A DNA stretch of 64,000 bases from Vibrio xiamenensis (GCF_900100015.1 NZ_FNDD01000025.1:1-64000); one strand, 5' to 3'; positions 34,217 through 42,607 are shown, counted from the stretch's first letter. Numbers and translations: made by a program. The notes: generated by a model not told the origin, from the sequence alone.

Positions 34217-36334
34217 TCAGTCATAGAAGCGCTGCTCTAGGCCTGCGCGAGTTAGCAAGCCATCACATGGAGCGAAACGATCGCCGTATTTAAGCGCATG
34301 TTCGTTCATGATCTCGACAATTTTTACGATACCGACTTTGTCCATATAGCGGAAAGGACCGCCCAAAAATGGCGGAAAACCGATACCAAAAATCGCGCCT
34401 ATGTCACCATCTCGTGGACTTTGAATGATTCCATCATCTAAGCAACGTACCGCTTCGTTGAGCATCGGCAATAAGCAGCGCAGTGCAATCGCTTTACCGT
34501 CCAAGTTGGATTGCGGATTTAAGCTCAGCAGCTTGTAGACACTTTTATCGACCTGTTTTTTCTTGCCTTTATAAACATAAAAGCCTTTACCACTTTTACG
34601 TCCTTTGCGGTTATCCCCTAGCAGCTTGTCAAACACATTTGGCCCTTGGAAACGCGCGCCAAGTTCTTTGACCAAGATCGGCATAATTTTCGAGCCGATA
34701 TCGATACCCACTTCATCAAGCAAGCTAATCGGTCCAACCGGGAAACCAAAATCAACTAAAGCGCCATCAACATGTTCGATTGGCTCGCCCGCCATCAGCA
34801 CCTGCGCTGCTTCATTCATGTACGGAGCCAAAATTCGATTCACATAAAAGCCTGCACAATCTTTTACTACGATAGGAGTTTTACCCTGCTTCTTCGCCAG
34901 CGCGACCACGGTCGAAATCGTTGCTGAGGATGTATTGTCATGGGGAATCACTTCAACCAGTGGCATTTTTTCAACCGGACTAAAGTAATGCAGACCAATC
35001 ACGTTTTCTGGTCGCGTCGCCTTGGCCGCAATTTGGCCTATCGGCAGCGAAGATGTATTGGTTGCAAAGATAGTGCTCGCTTTCGCATGCTGTTCAACGT
35101 CCGCCACCATTTGCTGTTTAAGTTCAAGATCCTCAAACACCGCTTCAACCACAACATCCAAGTGCTGAAAACGGCTGAAATCCGTGCCGCCCGACAATTG
35201 CAACATTTTGGCTTGTTGCTGCGCTTTGGTAATAATTCGACGTTTGCGCTGTTTTTCAAATAGCTGATAGTTATAGCGAAGTGCGCTGAGTGCCCCATCG
35301 TTACTGACATCTTTTATTTTGACGGGCAATTTCGCTTTCGCCACGCTCACATGACTGATTCCTGCGCCCATCAATCCGCCGCCGAGGACACCAACCTGAG
35401 CGATAGAATTTGGCTTAGCATCGCTACCATGCTCTTTTTTCATTTCAGTGGTGGCAAAGAAGATTGAACGCAGCGCTTTAGATTCGCTAGTCATCACGAG
35501 CTCACCAAATCGCTCCGCTTCAATATTCAACCCTTTGGTCATACCGTGCTCTAAACCATGGCGTATCACGTCCAAAATGGCATCGATCGCTGGGTAATTA
35601 CCGCGCGCTTTTTGAAACGCTTTCTTGCTTGCTTGGTCAAAAATAACCTTACGCCCTAGCCCAGTTCCGGACAGCAATTTTTCTTTGGTCGATGACTTAG
35701 CACTACGCGCTTTTTTGCCTTTTTCAACCCAGCTTTTAGCCACATCGAAAAGAATACTTTCTGGGACACAGTCGTTCACCACGCCTAGCTTATAAGCCTT
35801 CTTCGCCCGTAACTGTTTACCAGTTAGAATCATGTCCAATGCCGGTAAAAGACCAATAAGACGTGGCAAACGCTGTGTGCCTCCAGAGCCCGGTAGTAAT
35901 CCTAGTTGCACTTCTGGCAGACCGATACGAGTGCTATCGGCATCCGAGCAAACACGATAGTCACAGGCAAGAGCCAGTTCCAATCCACCGCCTAAGCACG
36001 GACCATGAATGGCAGCGACAACCGGATATGGTAAGTCGGCCAGTGCTTGAAACAGGCTTTGCCCTTGGCGCGCTAATTCGCTCGCTTCCGCTGCACTTTG
36101 GCATTTATCTAGCATTCGAACATCAGCGCCAGCAACAAAGTTATCTGGCTTGCCAGAGCGAATAATCAGCCCTTTCACTGCGCTTGCCGATTGTTTTAGC
36201 TCCGCCAAAATCTGTGTCATTTGCTCAGCAAAAGCGGCCTGAAGCGTGTTCATTTTTTCGCCTGGGACATCGATAGTCAGCCAAGCAACTTGGTTATCAT
36301 CAATGGTGAGTGTGAAAGCGGTATTCGTTGTCAT
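34217..36334 (-). CDS. fadJ: Fatty acid oxidation complex subunit alpha FadJ
   Basis: 705-residue multifunctional beta-oxidation enzyme. The N-terminal crotonase half (about 1-190: SGKPDNFVAGADVRML, IHGPCLGGGLELALACDYRV) hydrates enoyl-CoA; the C-terminal half (about 310-700: VGVLGGGLMGAGISHV, NTSSLPIGQIA, GLHYFSPVEKMPLVEV) is L-3-hydroxyacyl-CoA dehydrogenase. Length and position after fadI identify FadJ (YfcX) rather than FadB. In E. coli FadIJ supports anaerobic beta-oxidation. Its ATG overlaps the fadI stop by one base (TAATG), so translation is coupled. Confidence 0.96.
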   Translation of the reverse strand: MTTNTAFTLTIDDNQVAWLTIDVPGEKMNTLQAAFAEQMTQILAELKQSASAVKGLIIRSGKPDNFVAGADVRMLDKCQSAAEASELARQGQSLFQALADLPYPVVAAIHGPCLGGGLELALACDYRVCSDADSTRIGLPEVQLGLLPGSGGTQRLPRLIGLLPALDMILTGKQLRAKKAYKLGVVNDCVPESILFDVAKSWVEKGKKARSAKSSTKEKLLSGTGLGRKVIFDQASKKAFQKARGNYPAIDAILDVIRHGLEHGMTKGLNIEAERFGELVMTSESKALRSIFFATTEMKKEHGSDAKPNSIAQVGVLGGGLMGAGISHVSVAKAKLPVKIKDVSNDGALSALRYNYQLFEKQRKRRIITKAQQQAKMLQLSGGTDFSRFQHLDVVVEAVFEDLELKQQMVADVEQHAKASTIFATNTSSLPIGQIAAKATRPENVIGLHYFSPVEKMPLVEVIPHDNTSSATISTVVALAKKQGKTPIVVKDCAGFYVNRILAPYMNEAAQVLMAGEPIEHVDGALVDFGFPVGPISLLDEVGIDIGSKIMPILVKELGARFQGPNVFDKLLGDNRKGRKSGKGFYVYKGKKKQVDKSVYKLLSLNPQSNLDGKAIALRCLLPMLNEAVRCLDDGIIQSPRDGDIGAIFGIGFPPFLGGPFRYMDKVGIVKIVEIMNEHALKYGDRFAPCDGLLTRAGLEQRFYD

Positions 36335-37641
36335 TATTCTACCTCCAGTACCATTGCAGCGCCCAATCCACCAGCAGCGCAGGCTGTGTTCAATGCCAAA
36401 CCACCACCACGACGTTTAAGTTCATAAAGTGTCTGAGTGATCATTCGAGCCCCAGTCGCCGCAAAAGGATGACCGTAGGCAATCGAGCCGCCCTGAACAT
36501 TAAATTTATCCATATCGATTTCGCCAATCGCTGTACTGCGGCCAAGATGCGTCTGAGCAAACTGGTCGCTGGCGAACATTTTAATGTTGGCAAGAGTTTG
36601 CGCTGCAAACGCTTCATGCATATCAATCAGGGTTAAATCACTGAGTTCGATACCTGCGCGCTCAAGCGCGATTGGCGTCGAATAAGAAGGCCCCATCAGC
36701 ATATCTTTTTCAACGCCAATCGCGCTGAACGCATAAGAGCGAATATAACCAAGCACATCTAAACCCAGTTCCTTGGCACGATTTTCACGCATTAGCAGAA
36801 TAGCTGCTGCGCCATCGGTTAGCGGCGTACTGTTGGCGGCGGTGACGGTGCCATATTTGCGGTCAAACGCTGGACGCAGCTTAGCGTATCCTTCCAGCGT
36901 TGAATCTTGGCGAACATTATTGTCTTGATCGATCCACTGTTTATAAGGCGCAGGAAAAGCCGTCATGACTTCTTGAGCGAGGTGCCCTTGCTGCCAAGCT
37001 TTAGCCGCGAGAGAGTGGGAACGGTGGGCAAGTTCGTCTTGCGCTTGACGAGTAATGGCGTAGCTTTTGGCCATCTGCTCTGCCGTCTGCCCCATAGATA
37101 AACCCGTTGAGTATTCCGCGACAGCCGGAGGCACAGGCATAAGGTCTTTCAAGCGCAACGTTTTTAAAATCGCCAGTTTTTGGCCAAGAGTTTTGGTTTT
37201 GCTTAGCGCCAGTAAGTTCGCCGCGAGTTTTTTTGACACTCCGATTGGCAATACCGAAGAAGAATCCGCGCCACCCGCGATACCAATATCGATAGTGCCC
37301 GCCATGATACTTTCCGCCACATTCACCGCAGACTGGAAACTGGTCGCACAGGCTCGCGTCACGCTATACGCATCGGTGTGAATGTTCATACCCGTTCCCA
37401 ATACAATTTCTCGCGCGATATTCGGCGCTTCTGGCATTTGTACCACTTGGCCAAACACCACTTGCTCGATCAACTGGGGATCAATGTCTGCGCGAGCCAG
37501 CAGCTCACTCACGACCATTTTTCCCAGATCAACGGCGGGAACATCACGAAATGCAGTACTTTGACGCGCGAACGGGGTACGTAACCCAGCAACGATGGCA
37601 ATGCGTTCACCAGAGCGGGTTTTGACTTCCTGCTTACCCAT
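36334..37641 (-). CDS. fadI: 3-ketoacyl-CoA thiolase FadI
   Basis: 435-residue thiolase, partner of FadJ, cleaving 3-ketoacyl-CoA. The nucleophilic Cys is C98 in YSVTRACATSFQSA; the second active-site blocks are GGSIAYGHPFAATGARM and TACAAGGLGAAM near the C-terminus. Its N-terminus (GERIAIVAGLRTPFARQSTA) aligns with E. coli FadI. GGAG lies before the ATG. Upstream are a FadR-like site (37658-37673), a CAAAC-N4-GTTT palindrome (37703-37715) and, further up, the terminator of the candidate sRNA. Confidence 0.96.
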   Translation of the reverse strand: MGKQEVKTRSGERIAIVAGLRTPFARQSTAFRDVPAVDLGKMVVSELLARADIDPQLIEQVVFGQVVQMPEAPNIAREIVLGTGMNIHTDAYSVTRACATSFQSAVNVAESIMAGTIDIGIAGGADSSSVLPIGVSKKLAANLLALSKTKTLGQKLAILKTLRLKDLMPVPPAVAEYSTGLSMGQTAEQMAKSYAITRQAQDELAHRSHSLAAKAWQQGHLAQEVMTAFPAPYKQWIDQDNNVRQDSTLEGYAKLRPAFDRKYGTVTAANSTPLTDGAAAILLMRENRAKELGLDVLGYIRSYAFSAIGVEKDMLMGPSYSTPIALERAGIELSDLTLIDMHEAFAAQTLANIKMFASDQFAQTHLGRSTAIGEIDMDKFNVQGGSIAYGHPFAATGARMITQTLYELKRRGGGLALNTACAAGGLGAAMVLEVE

Positions 37642-37657
37642 TTTTTCTCCTTAAACC

Positions 37658-37673
37658 AACAGGTCTGACCTCA
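37658..37673. promoter_or_regulatory. FadR-like operator upstream of fadI
   Basis: CAACAGGTCTGACCTCA holds the GGTCTGACC core seen also upstream of fadH; it lies 17 bp before the fadI start. Confidence 0.6.
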
Positions 37674-37702
37674 AGCTATTGTAACGAAGTTGTTAAAGCA
37701 AT

Positions 37703-37715
37703 CAAACGACCGTTT
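37703..37715. promoter_or_regulatory. CAAAC-N4-GTTT palindrome upstream of fadI (PsrA-like operator candidate)
   Basis: CAAACGACCGTTT, 62 bp before the fadI start, the same pattern as before fadD and fadH. Confidence 0.5.
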
Positions 37716-37768
37716 AAATAAACGTGATTTCAAATACAAACGTAGTCAAAAAGGAGAAAAATACAGGC

Positions 37769-37797
37769 AAAAAAAAACCACACGAGCTCGTGTGGTT
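37769..37797 (-). terminator. Terminator of the candidate sRNA
   Basis: Perfect palindrome AACCACACGAG/CTCGTGTGGTT (37776-37797) followed by nine T residues on the minus strand. Only the minus strand has the T-tract. Confidence 0.88.
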
Positions 37798-37928
37798 GGA
37801 ATGTGTATAAAGCAATTAACTTACGCCAATTGAAAATAATCAGTTTCCTGATTAGGAGAAAGTAAAGTCAGCCTTCAAAAGGAAGTGTCATCTTGCTCAA
37901 CATGTTGGTAAAACCAACGAGATGACAT
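37769..37928 (-). ncRNA. Candidate FNR-activated small RNA upstream of fadI
   Basis: No supported protein fits this 160-nt stretch, but it has all parts of an sRNA gene on the minus strand: an FNR-like box (37960-37973), a TATAGT -10 (37938-37933), a start predicted near 37926, and a strong terminator. Predicted folding from the 5' end: an 8-bp stem (37927-37920 with 37893-37886) enclosing a 6-bp hairpin (37918-37913 with 37909-37904); a 7-bp hairpin with GAAA tetraloop (37854-37837); and the terminator. An unpaired TTTCTCC-type stretch precedes the GAAA hairpin and could pair with ribosome sites. Its regulation resembles enterobacterial FnrS, but the sequence is not obviously FnrS. Confidence 0.7.
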
Positions 37929-37932
37929 GTGT

Positions 37933-37973
37933 ACTATAACTGACCTGAGAGGCCACTTTTTGAATTAGATCAA
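37933..37973 (-). promoter_or_regulatory. FNR-like box and -10 element of the candidate sRNA
   Basis: TTGAATTAGATCAA (37960-37973) matches the FNR consensus TTGAT-N4-ATCAA at nine of ten positions. Its centre is ~40-41 bases upstream of the start predicted from the -10 TATAGT (37938-37933), the standard class II activator position. There is no good -35, as expected for an activator-dependent promoter. The fit to a CRP site is poorer. Confidence 0.65.
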
Positions 37974-38151
37974 GTTTGAGTGGAATTATCGTACCCTGCG
38001 CAGTCAATCTAGTGCATAAGGTGTAACAAGATTGTTAAAGGCGAACCCTGGTTAGACTAAAGTGTAACATTTGATCAGTTTATGCAGCATCACTGCCGCG
38101 TGATAAGCCCAACCATTACAGTCGGCAACCAACATACTCACGGAGCCTTAT
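37974..38151. other. Upstream region of the ECF sigma factor gene
   Basis: About 180 bp between the FNR-like box and the sigma gene. GAACCC and GTGTAAC stretches near 38043-38067 could be part of an ECF-type promoter, but spacing and sequence are not convincing. Confidence 0.3.
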
Positions 38152-38715
38152 GTGGCCATCACAACATTTTTTCGAAAGAAAAAAACCGTCAATCCGGTCA
38201 ACTCGGATATGAAAAAACAAAATAAATATGAAGCGTTAGTACGCGCTTATCATAGAGACCTTTATCGCTATGCCTATTGGCTATGCCGAGATAACCATAT
38301 CGCAGAAGATTTGGTCCAAGAAACGTGCCTGCGAGCTTGGAAATCGTTAGACAGCTTAGTGGATGAAAAATCGGCAAAAGCTTGGCTGATTACGATTCTA
38401 CGGCGAGAAAATGCGCGGCGCTTTGAACGGAAACAACTCGAACTGGTCGATATCGACGATTTTGGCCATGAGGCTAGGGTCAATGACGACGCACATCACC
38501 AGTCTGAGTGGATTCATCACCAGATCATGCGCCTCGAACTCGATTATCGTGAACCGTTGCTCCTCCAGATCGTGGGCGGTTTTAATGGTGAGGAAATTGG
38601 TGAGATTCTTGGCCTAAACAAAAACACGGTTATGACGCGCCTATTTCGCGCCCGCAACCAACTCAAAGAACTTATCGACGCCACCCAACCACAGAGAGGA
38701 CAGCAAAATGGATGA
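38152..38715 (+). CDS. ECF-type RNA polymerase sigma factor
   Basis: 187-residue sigma70-family factor with only regions 2 and 4: region 2 (about 25-95: YRYAYWLCRDNHIAEDLVQE) and region 4 with HTH (about 130-180: GEEIGEILGLNKNTVMTRLF). The GTG at 38152 has CGGAG six bases upstream; an ATG at 38209 is a possible later start. The next gene overlaps it by 8 bp and has the layout of an anti-sigma factor. Regulon unknown. The neighbours (fadIJ, fadL) hint at envelope or lipid stress; that is inference. Confidence 0.9.
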   Translation: MAITTFFRKKKTVNPVNSDMKKQNKYEALVRAYHRDLYRYAYWLCRDNHIAEDLVQETCLRAWKSLDSLVDEKSAKAWLITILRRENARRFERKQLELVDIDDFGHEARVNDDAHHQSEWIHHQIMRLELDYREPLLLQIVGGFNGEEIGEILGLNKNTVMTRLFRARNQLKELIDATQPQRGQQNG

Positions 38716-39430
38716 TCTTGAATTTCGTCGCCGCATTATGGCTGATCCTAAAGCGCGCGATGCTGAAATATTGGCGGCTCTGCAAAGCAGTGAATCAAAC
38801 GCACAATTTGCCGAAGAGGTACTAGAACTCGATGCTCAGCTTGAGAAAGCCCTAAAAATCGATGTGCCTGAAGACTTGGCAGACCGGATTCTATTTACCC
38901 AAACCACGCATTCGTTGCCCATCACAAACCGGTTTTCACGCAAAATGTTTGCATTGGCGGCATCGATTGCATTTATCGCCGGATTACTGATTGGTCAATT
39001 GCAATGGCATAACATCTTGATTCCACCCGCTTATGCAAGCTTGCCTGATATGGCTATCGCTCACGTACAAAACGAGAAAGCTTTTGTACAAGGTATTGAT
39101 GAGCAAGCCAGTAATGTGCAAATTAACGCCAAAATGCAACCATTGGCAGCAAAATTGACCGCCCAATTCCCATATCACGTGTATTACCTAAATCACTGTG
39201 GATTTGGTAAAGCCAATGCTGTTCATTTGGTATTTGCAGGGGAGAAAGGTAAGGTCACCCTGTTTTTGGTTCCTCTTCCAAGCGATAAAGTCACGCAATT
39301 TGACCAACAAGGCATGCGGGGCGTCGTTGAACCGCTTAAGCAATCAAGCTTGATTATTGTTGGTCAGCAAAATGAAGATATATCCAAAATCACCGCCAAA
39401 ATCCTACCTATCATTCAGCCTATGAATTAA
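38708..39430 (+). CDS. DUF3379-family protein, putative anti-sigma factor
   Basis: 240-residue protein with a cytoplasmic N-terminal helical part (about 1-75, LEFRRRIMADPKARDAEILA), one transmembrane helix (about 82-98, FALAASIAFIAGLLIGQLQW) and a periplasmic domain (about 100-240). This topology, and the 8-bp overlap with the sigma gene, match membrane anti-sigma factors; I recognise the family as DUF3379. No zinc HxxxCxxC motif of ZAS-type anti-sigmas is seen. Confidence 0.8.
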   Translation: MDDLEFRRRIMADPKARDAEILAALQSSESNAQFAEEVLELDAQLEKALKIDVPEDLADRILFTQTTHSLPITNRFSRKMFALAASIAFIAGLLIGQLQWHNILIPPAYASLPDMAIAHVQNEKAFVQGIDEQASNVQINAKMQPLAAKLTAQFPYHVYYLNHCGFGKANAVHLVFAGEKGKVTLFLVPLPSDKVTQFDQQGMRGVVEPLKQSSLIIVGQQNEDISKITAKILPIIQPMN

Positions 39431-39436
39431 ATGAAT

Positions 39437-39465
39437 ACAGCTCACTATTTCGGTGAGCTGCTTTT
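39437..39465 (+). terminator. Terminator after the sigma/anti-sigma pair
   Basis: CAGCTCAC/GTGAGCTG hairpin followed by CTTTTC; a modest T-run. Confidence 0.6.
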
Positions 39466-39674
39466 CATACTCGCCACTAGAGCTTTAACTCTAAAAAACT
39501 AATTTTTGCTACCGTTTCGTGCTAGTTGTGCGTCATTTCGGTAATTTTGCCAGCAAATTAGACGATGGTCGGATTTCTATCCTTTATATTAAGCACTAGG
39601 ATCAGCCCCTAACTGAGTTTTTACTCAGATATATCGTCCATTAGAGACGGAACAATAAAAAAGGAAAAAGCAAA

Positions 39675-40943
39675 ATGAACAAGACGCGTCTGTTTAAAAA
39701 AACGTTGCTAGCAGCAACGGTAGCGCTCTCCGCGCAACAAGCTATGGCGGCAGGCTTCCAGCTAAACGCACAGTCAGCAACAGGTTTAGGCCGTGCATTT
39801 GCTGGTGATGCAGTTATTGCTGATAACGCTTCTGTCATGGCACGTAACCCTGCCGCGATGGCATTATTTGATAAAATGTCGCTATCGTTGGGTTTTGAAA
39901 GTATTACGACATTAATCGATGTCAAAGATGCGACATATAGCACAGCACTTGGATCTTCTACTGCTGTAGATGATTACGATGATGTAGGTGGCACATCTGT
40001 TGCGCCAAACATCCATTTAATCGTTCCAGTCAACGATAAATTTGCTTGGGGCGTTACTGCTTACAGTAACTTCGGCACCAAAACTGAGTTCTCAGATAGT
40101 TATACAGCTACTGAATACGGCGGTCTTACCGATGTAAAAAGCTTTAACTTTGGGCTAGCAGGCTCTTACCGCGCCAATGAACACCTAAGCATAGGTTTTG
40201 GTCTTGATGCTATCTATGGTCAAGGCAGCTTGAAACGTTCTCCAAGCGCAACCATCTCAACACTAACAGGTTTATCTGGTGATCTTATTAACGTTAACGA
40301 TGCTGATGGCTGGGGCTTTGGCTTCAACGTTGGTGCAGTCTATGAACTGGATGCGAATAACCGTTTTGGTCTTTCCTACCGCCATAGCCCAGATTTTGAA
40401 GCCAAAGATGACGATGGACAAAAAATCACGCTTCCATTACCAGACATCGCAGAATTCTCTGGCTTTCATAAAATCGATAACACCCAGTTTGCCGTTCACT
40501 ATAGTATCCAGTGGATCGGTTGGAGCGACTTTAACCAAATCGATTTCGATGATCTAAATTCAAGTAAGTCAGCATTAGCTGCCCTAGGGACTAGCTATGA
40601 CAAGCAATACCAATGGCAAGATGGTTGGCACTACGCTATCGGTGGTACTTACTACTTAAACAGCGACTGGACTCTACGTGCCGGTTATATGTACGACACC
40701 AGTGCCCAAGACAGTGTGAAGTCAATTTCAGTACCTGACTCGGACCGTCAATGGCTATCAGCTGGTTTCACATACAACATCAACGCTGTGTCTAATGTCG
40801 ACTTTGGCTTTACTTACCTAATTGGTAAAGATGTTGATGTTGAAGAGAGCACTACAATTTCAGGAACAGAGCTTTCTTCAGTAACGGCTACAACACACGC
40901 TGATGCGATCCTAGTTGGTCTGCAATACAGCCGCACATTCTAA
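39675..40943 (+). CDS. fadL: FadL-family outer membrane protein (long-chain fatty acid channel), copy 1
   Basis: 422-residue outer-membrane beta-barrel with signal peptide (cleavage after AQQAMA, residue 25) and mature N-terminus AGFQLNAQSATGLGRAFAGD. This N-terminal hatch segment and the NPAAM motif are diagnostic of FadL/OmpP1/TodX. It ends in a Phe-terminated strand (LQYSRTF), the BAM signal. AAGGAAAAAG precedes the start. Its place near fadIJ and before mlaA mirrors the E. coli fadI-fadL-mlaA region. Confidence 0.93.
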   Translation: MNKTRLFKKTLLAATVALSAQQAMAAGFQLNAQSATGLGRAFAGDAVIADNASVMARNPAAMALFDKMSLSLGFESITTLIDVKDATYSTALGSSTAVDDYDDVGGTSVAPNIHLIVPVNDKFAWGVTAYSNFGTKTEFSDSYTATEYGGLTDVKSFNFGLAGSYRANEHLSIGFGLDAIYGQGSLKRSPSATISTLTGLSGDLINVNDADGWGFGFNVGAVYELDANNRFGLSYRHSPDFEAKDDDGQKITLPLPDIAEFSGFHKIDNTQFAVHYSIQWIGWSDFNQIDFDDLNSSKSALAALGTSYDKQYQWQDGWHYAIGGTYYLNSDWTLRAGYMYDTSAQDSVKSISVPDSDRQWLSAGFTYNINAVSNVDFGFTYLIGKDVDVEESTTISGTELSSVTATTHADAILVGLQYSRTF

Positions 40944-40969
40944 TTTCTACTCGCTAGAAAGCGCATATT

Positions 40970-40992
40970 AAGGGGCCATTGGCCCCTTTTTT
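40970..40992 (+). terminator. Intrinsic terminator after fadL copy 1
   Basis: AAGGGGCC-att-GGCCCCTTTTTT. Confidence 0.85.
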
Positions 40993-41227
40993 GTATTTAA
41001 AATTACTCAATTGAGCATACATCTGTACTCTCATCGCCTTAATTCACACTACAAGTGTTCACTTAAATTCTTTACGCCACAGCATAAAGGCAGAATATAC
41101 GTTTTTAAAATCACAATATTTAGATGATAACTCTAAATAAAGGCGAGTTTGTGTTTTTCACTTTCTAAAGTAAATATTCAAGATTTACACTTTCATACTT
41201 TGTAACTGCCTATTTCATAAATAAATA

Positions 41228-42505
41228 ATGACAAAATCCACAACGATTTTCGCTATTTCTACATCTTTAGGACTAACCTTGGGTTCGTCGTTGGTTCACG
41301 CTTCAGGGTTTCAACTTGCCGAATATTCTGCGACCGGTCTTGGCCGTGCTTACGCAGGTGAAGCCGCGATTGCGGATAATGCCAGTGCACAGTGGCGAAA
41401 CCCAGCTTTGCTCACCTACCTGCAAGGTACGCAAATCTCTGCAGGCGCTGTGTATGTCAACCCAAACGTCGATGTGCAAGGAACTGTCGCGGGCGCGATT
41501 AGCACCCGTTCAAACGACTATGCCAATGATGCTGTCGTGCCAAACCTGTATGTTTCACATCAATTTAATGATCAACTTTTTCTCGGTGCAGCGTTTGGTA
41601 CTAACTACGGTATGATAACAGAACTTGGCAGTGGCTTTGCCGCCAGTCACTTTGGTGACCAAGCAAGCGTCGAAACCATGGAAGCCAACCTAAACTTAGG
41701 TTACAAACTCACTGAGCAGTGGCGTTTTGGCGCTGGTGTGCGTTACATCTTAGGTGAAGGTAAATTTGGCGCCACTTCTGCGTCGCAAACCGAACCAACT
41801 CTCGCGACAGGCACCACGCTAAAATACATGCAAGGTGATGACACCGCGTGGGGATGGCAACTCGGCGCCACTTGGCAACCAACGCCACAAACACGCTTTG
41901 GATTGGCTTACAAGTCGGCGGTGGATTTAACGCTTGCTGGCTACGCTGAAGGCGTAGCGTTTGGACTGAGTACCACAGGGCGTGATTCTGGCTCAATGGA
42001 TTTGACTCTACCTGCGACAGCCGAAATCGCTGGATATCACCAAATCAGCCAACGCTGGGCGATTCACTCTAGCCTCAATTGGACCGATTGGAGTTCATTT
42101 GACAAGTTGGTGGCTGACCTCGACACTCTCGGCTCGCAAACGGTAAAAATCGAAAACTGGCGCGACAGTTACCGCCTAGCCGTCGGTACCACTTACCAGT
42201 GGAATAAAGCACTGACGCTGCGCTCCGGCGTCGCATACGATACGTCAGCGGTCAGCGATAAAAATCGGACGATTACCATTCCAGAAATTGACCGTACTTG
42301 GTTTAGCTTTGGTGCAACCTACGCGCTCACCGATCAATTTAGCCTTGATGCCGGCGCGACCTATGTCTACACCAAAGACGCAGATATTACTGAGTCTCGT
42401 GGTTATGCCTCAGACGATACGGCAGAAGCTATCGGCGGCCAATTTGTCGGCACAGTATCAGGCAATATCGTGATTTTCGGTGTTCAGGCTAACTACCGCT
42501 TTTAA
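41228..42505 (+). CDS. FadL-family outer membrane protein, copy 2
   Basis: 425-residue paralogue of the preceding gene: signal peptide to about residue 25 (SSLVHA), mature start SGFQLAEYSATGLGRAYAGE, NPALL motif, and C-terminal strand FGVQANYRF. The copies diverge in the loops, so this is an old duplication and the substrate may differ (fatty acids or other hydrophobics). The ATG is not preceded by a Shine-Dalgarno sequence, only AT-rich DNA; no other start fits the signal peptide. The ~280-bp upstream gap has no gene. Confidence 0.92.
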   Translation: MTKSTTIFAISTSLGLTLGSSLVHASGFQLAEYSATGLGRAYAGEAAIADNASAQWRNPALLTYLQGTQISAGAVYVNPNVDVQGTVAGAISTRSNDYANDAVVPNLYVSHQFNDQLFLGAAFGTNYGMITELGSGFAASHFGDQASVETMEANLNLGYKLTEQWRFGAGVRYILGEGKFGATSASQTEPTLATGTTLKYMQGDDTAWGWQLGATWQPTPQTRFGLAYKSAVDLTLAGYAEGVAFGLSTTGRDSGSMDLTLPATAEIAGYHQISQRWAIHSSLNWTDWSSFDKLVADLDTLGSQTVKIENWRDSYRLAVGTTYQWNKALTLRSGVAYDTSAVSDKNRTITIPEIDRTWFSFGATYALTDQFSLDAGATYVYTKDADITESRGYASDDTAEAIGGQFVGTVSGNIVIFGVQANYRF

Positions 42506-42574
42506 TCGTCTGCGGGTTTGCAATCATTCAAATTCGCAATAACTTAAATACACGATAAATTAGGCCTGCAATGG

Positions 42575-42607
42575 TAAAAAAGCCACCGAGATAGCGGTGG
42601 CTTTTTA
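42575..42607. terminator. Bidirectional terminator between fadL copy 2 and mlaA
   Basis: AAAAAAGCCACCG/CGGTGGCTTTTTAT hairpin between convergent genes. Confidence 0.85.

Noticed and set aside
37960..37973. CRP site reading of the FNR-like box
   Set aside because: As a CRP site (TGTGA-N6-TCACA) it has three mismatches in ten, against one for FNR, and the FNR spacing is exact.
38043..38067. Autoregulated ECF promoter upstream of the sigma gene
   Set aside because: GAACCC is -35-like but no matching -10 at 16-17 bp.
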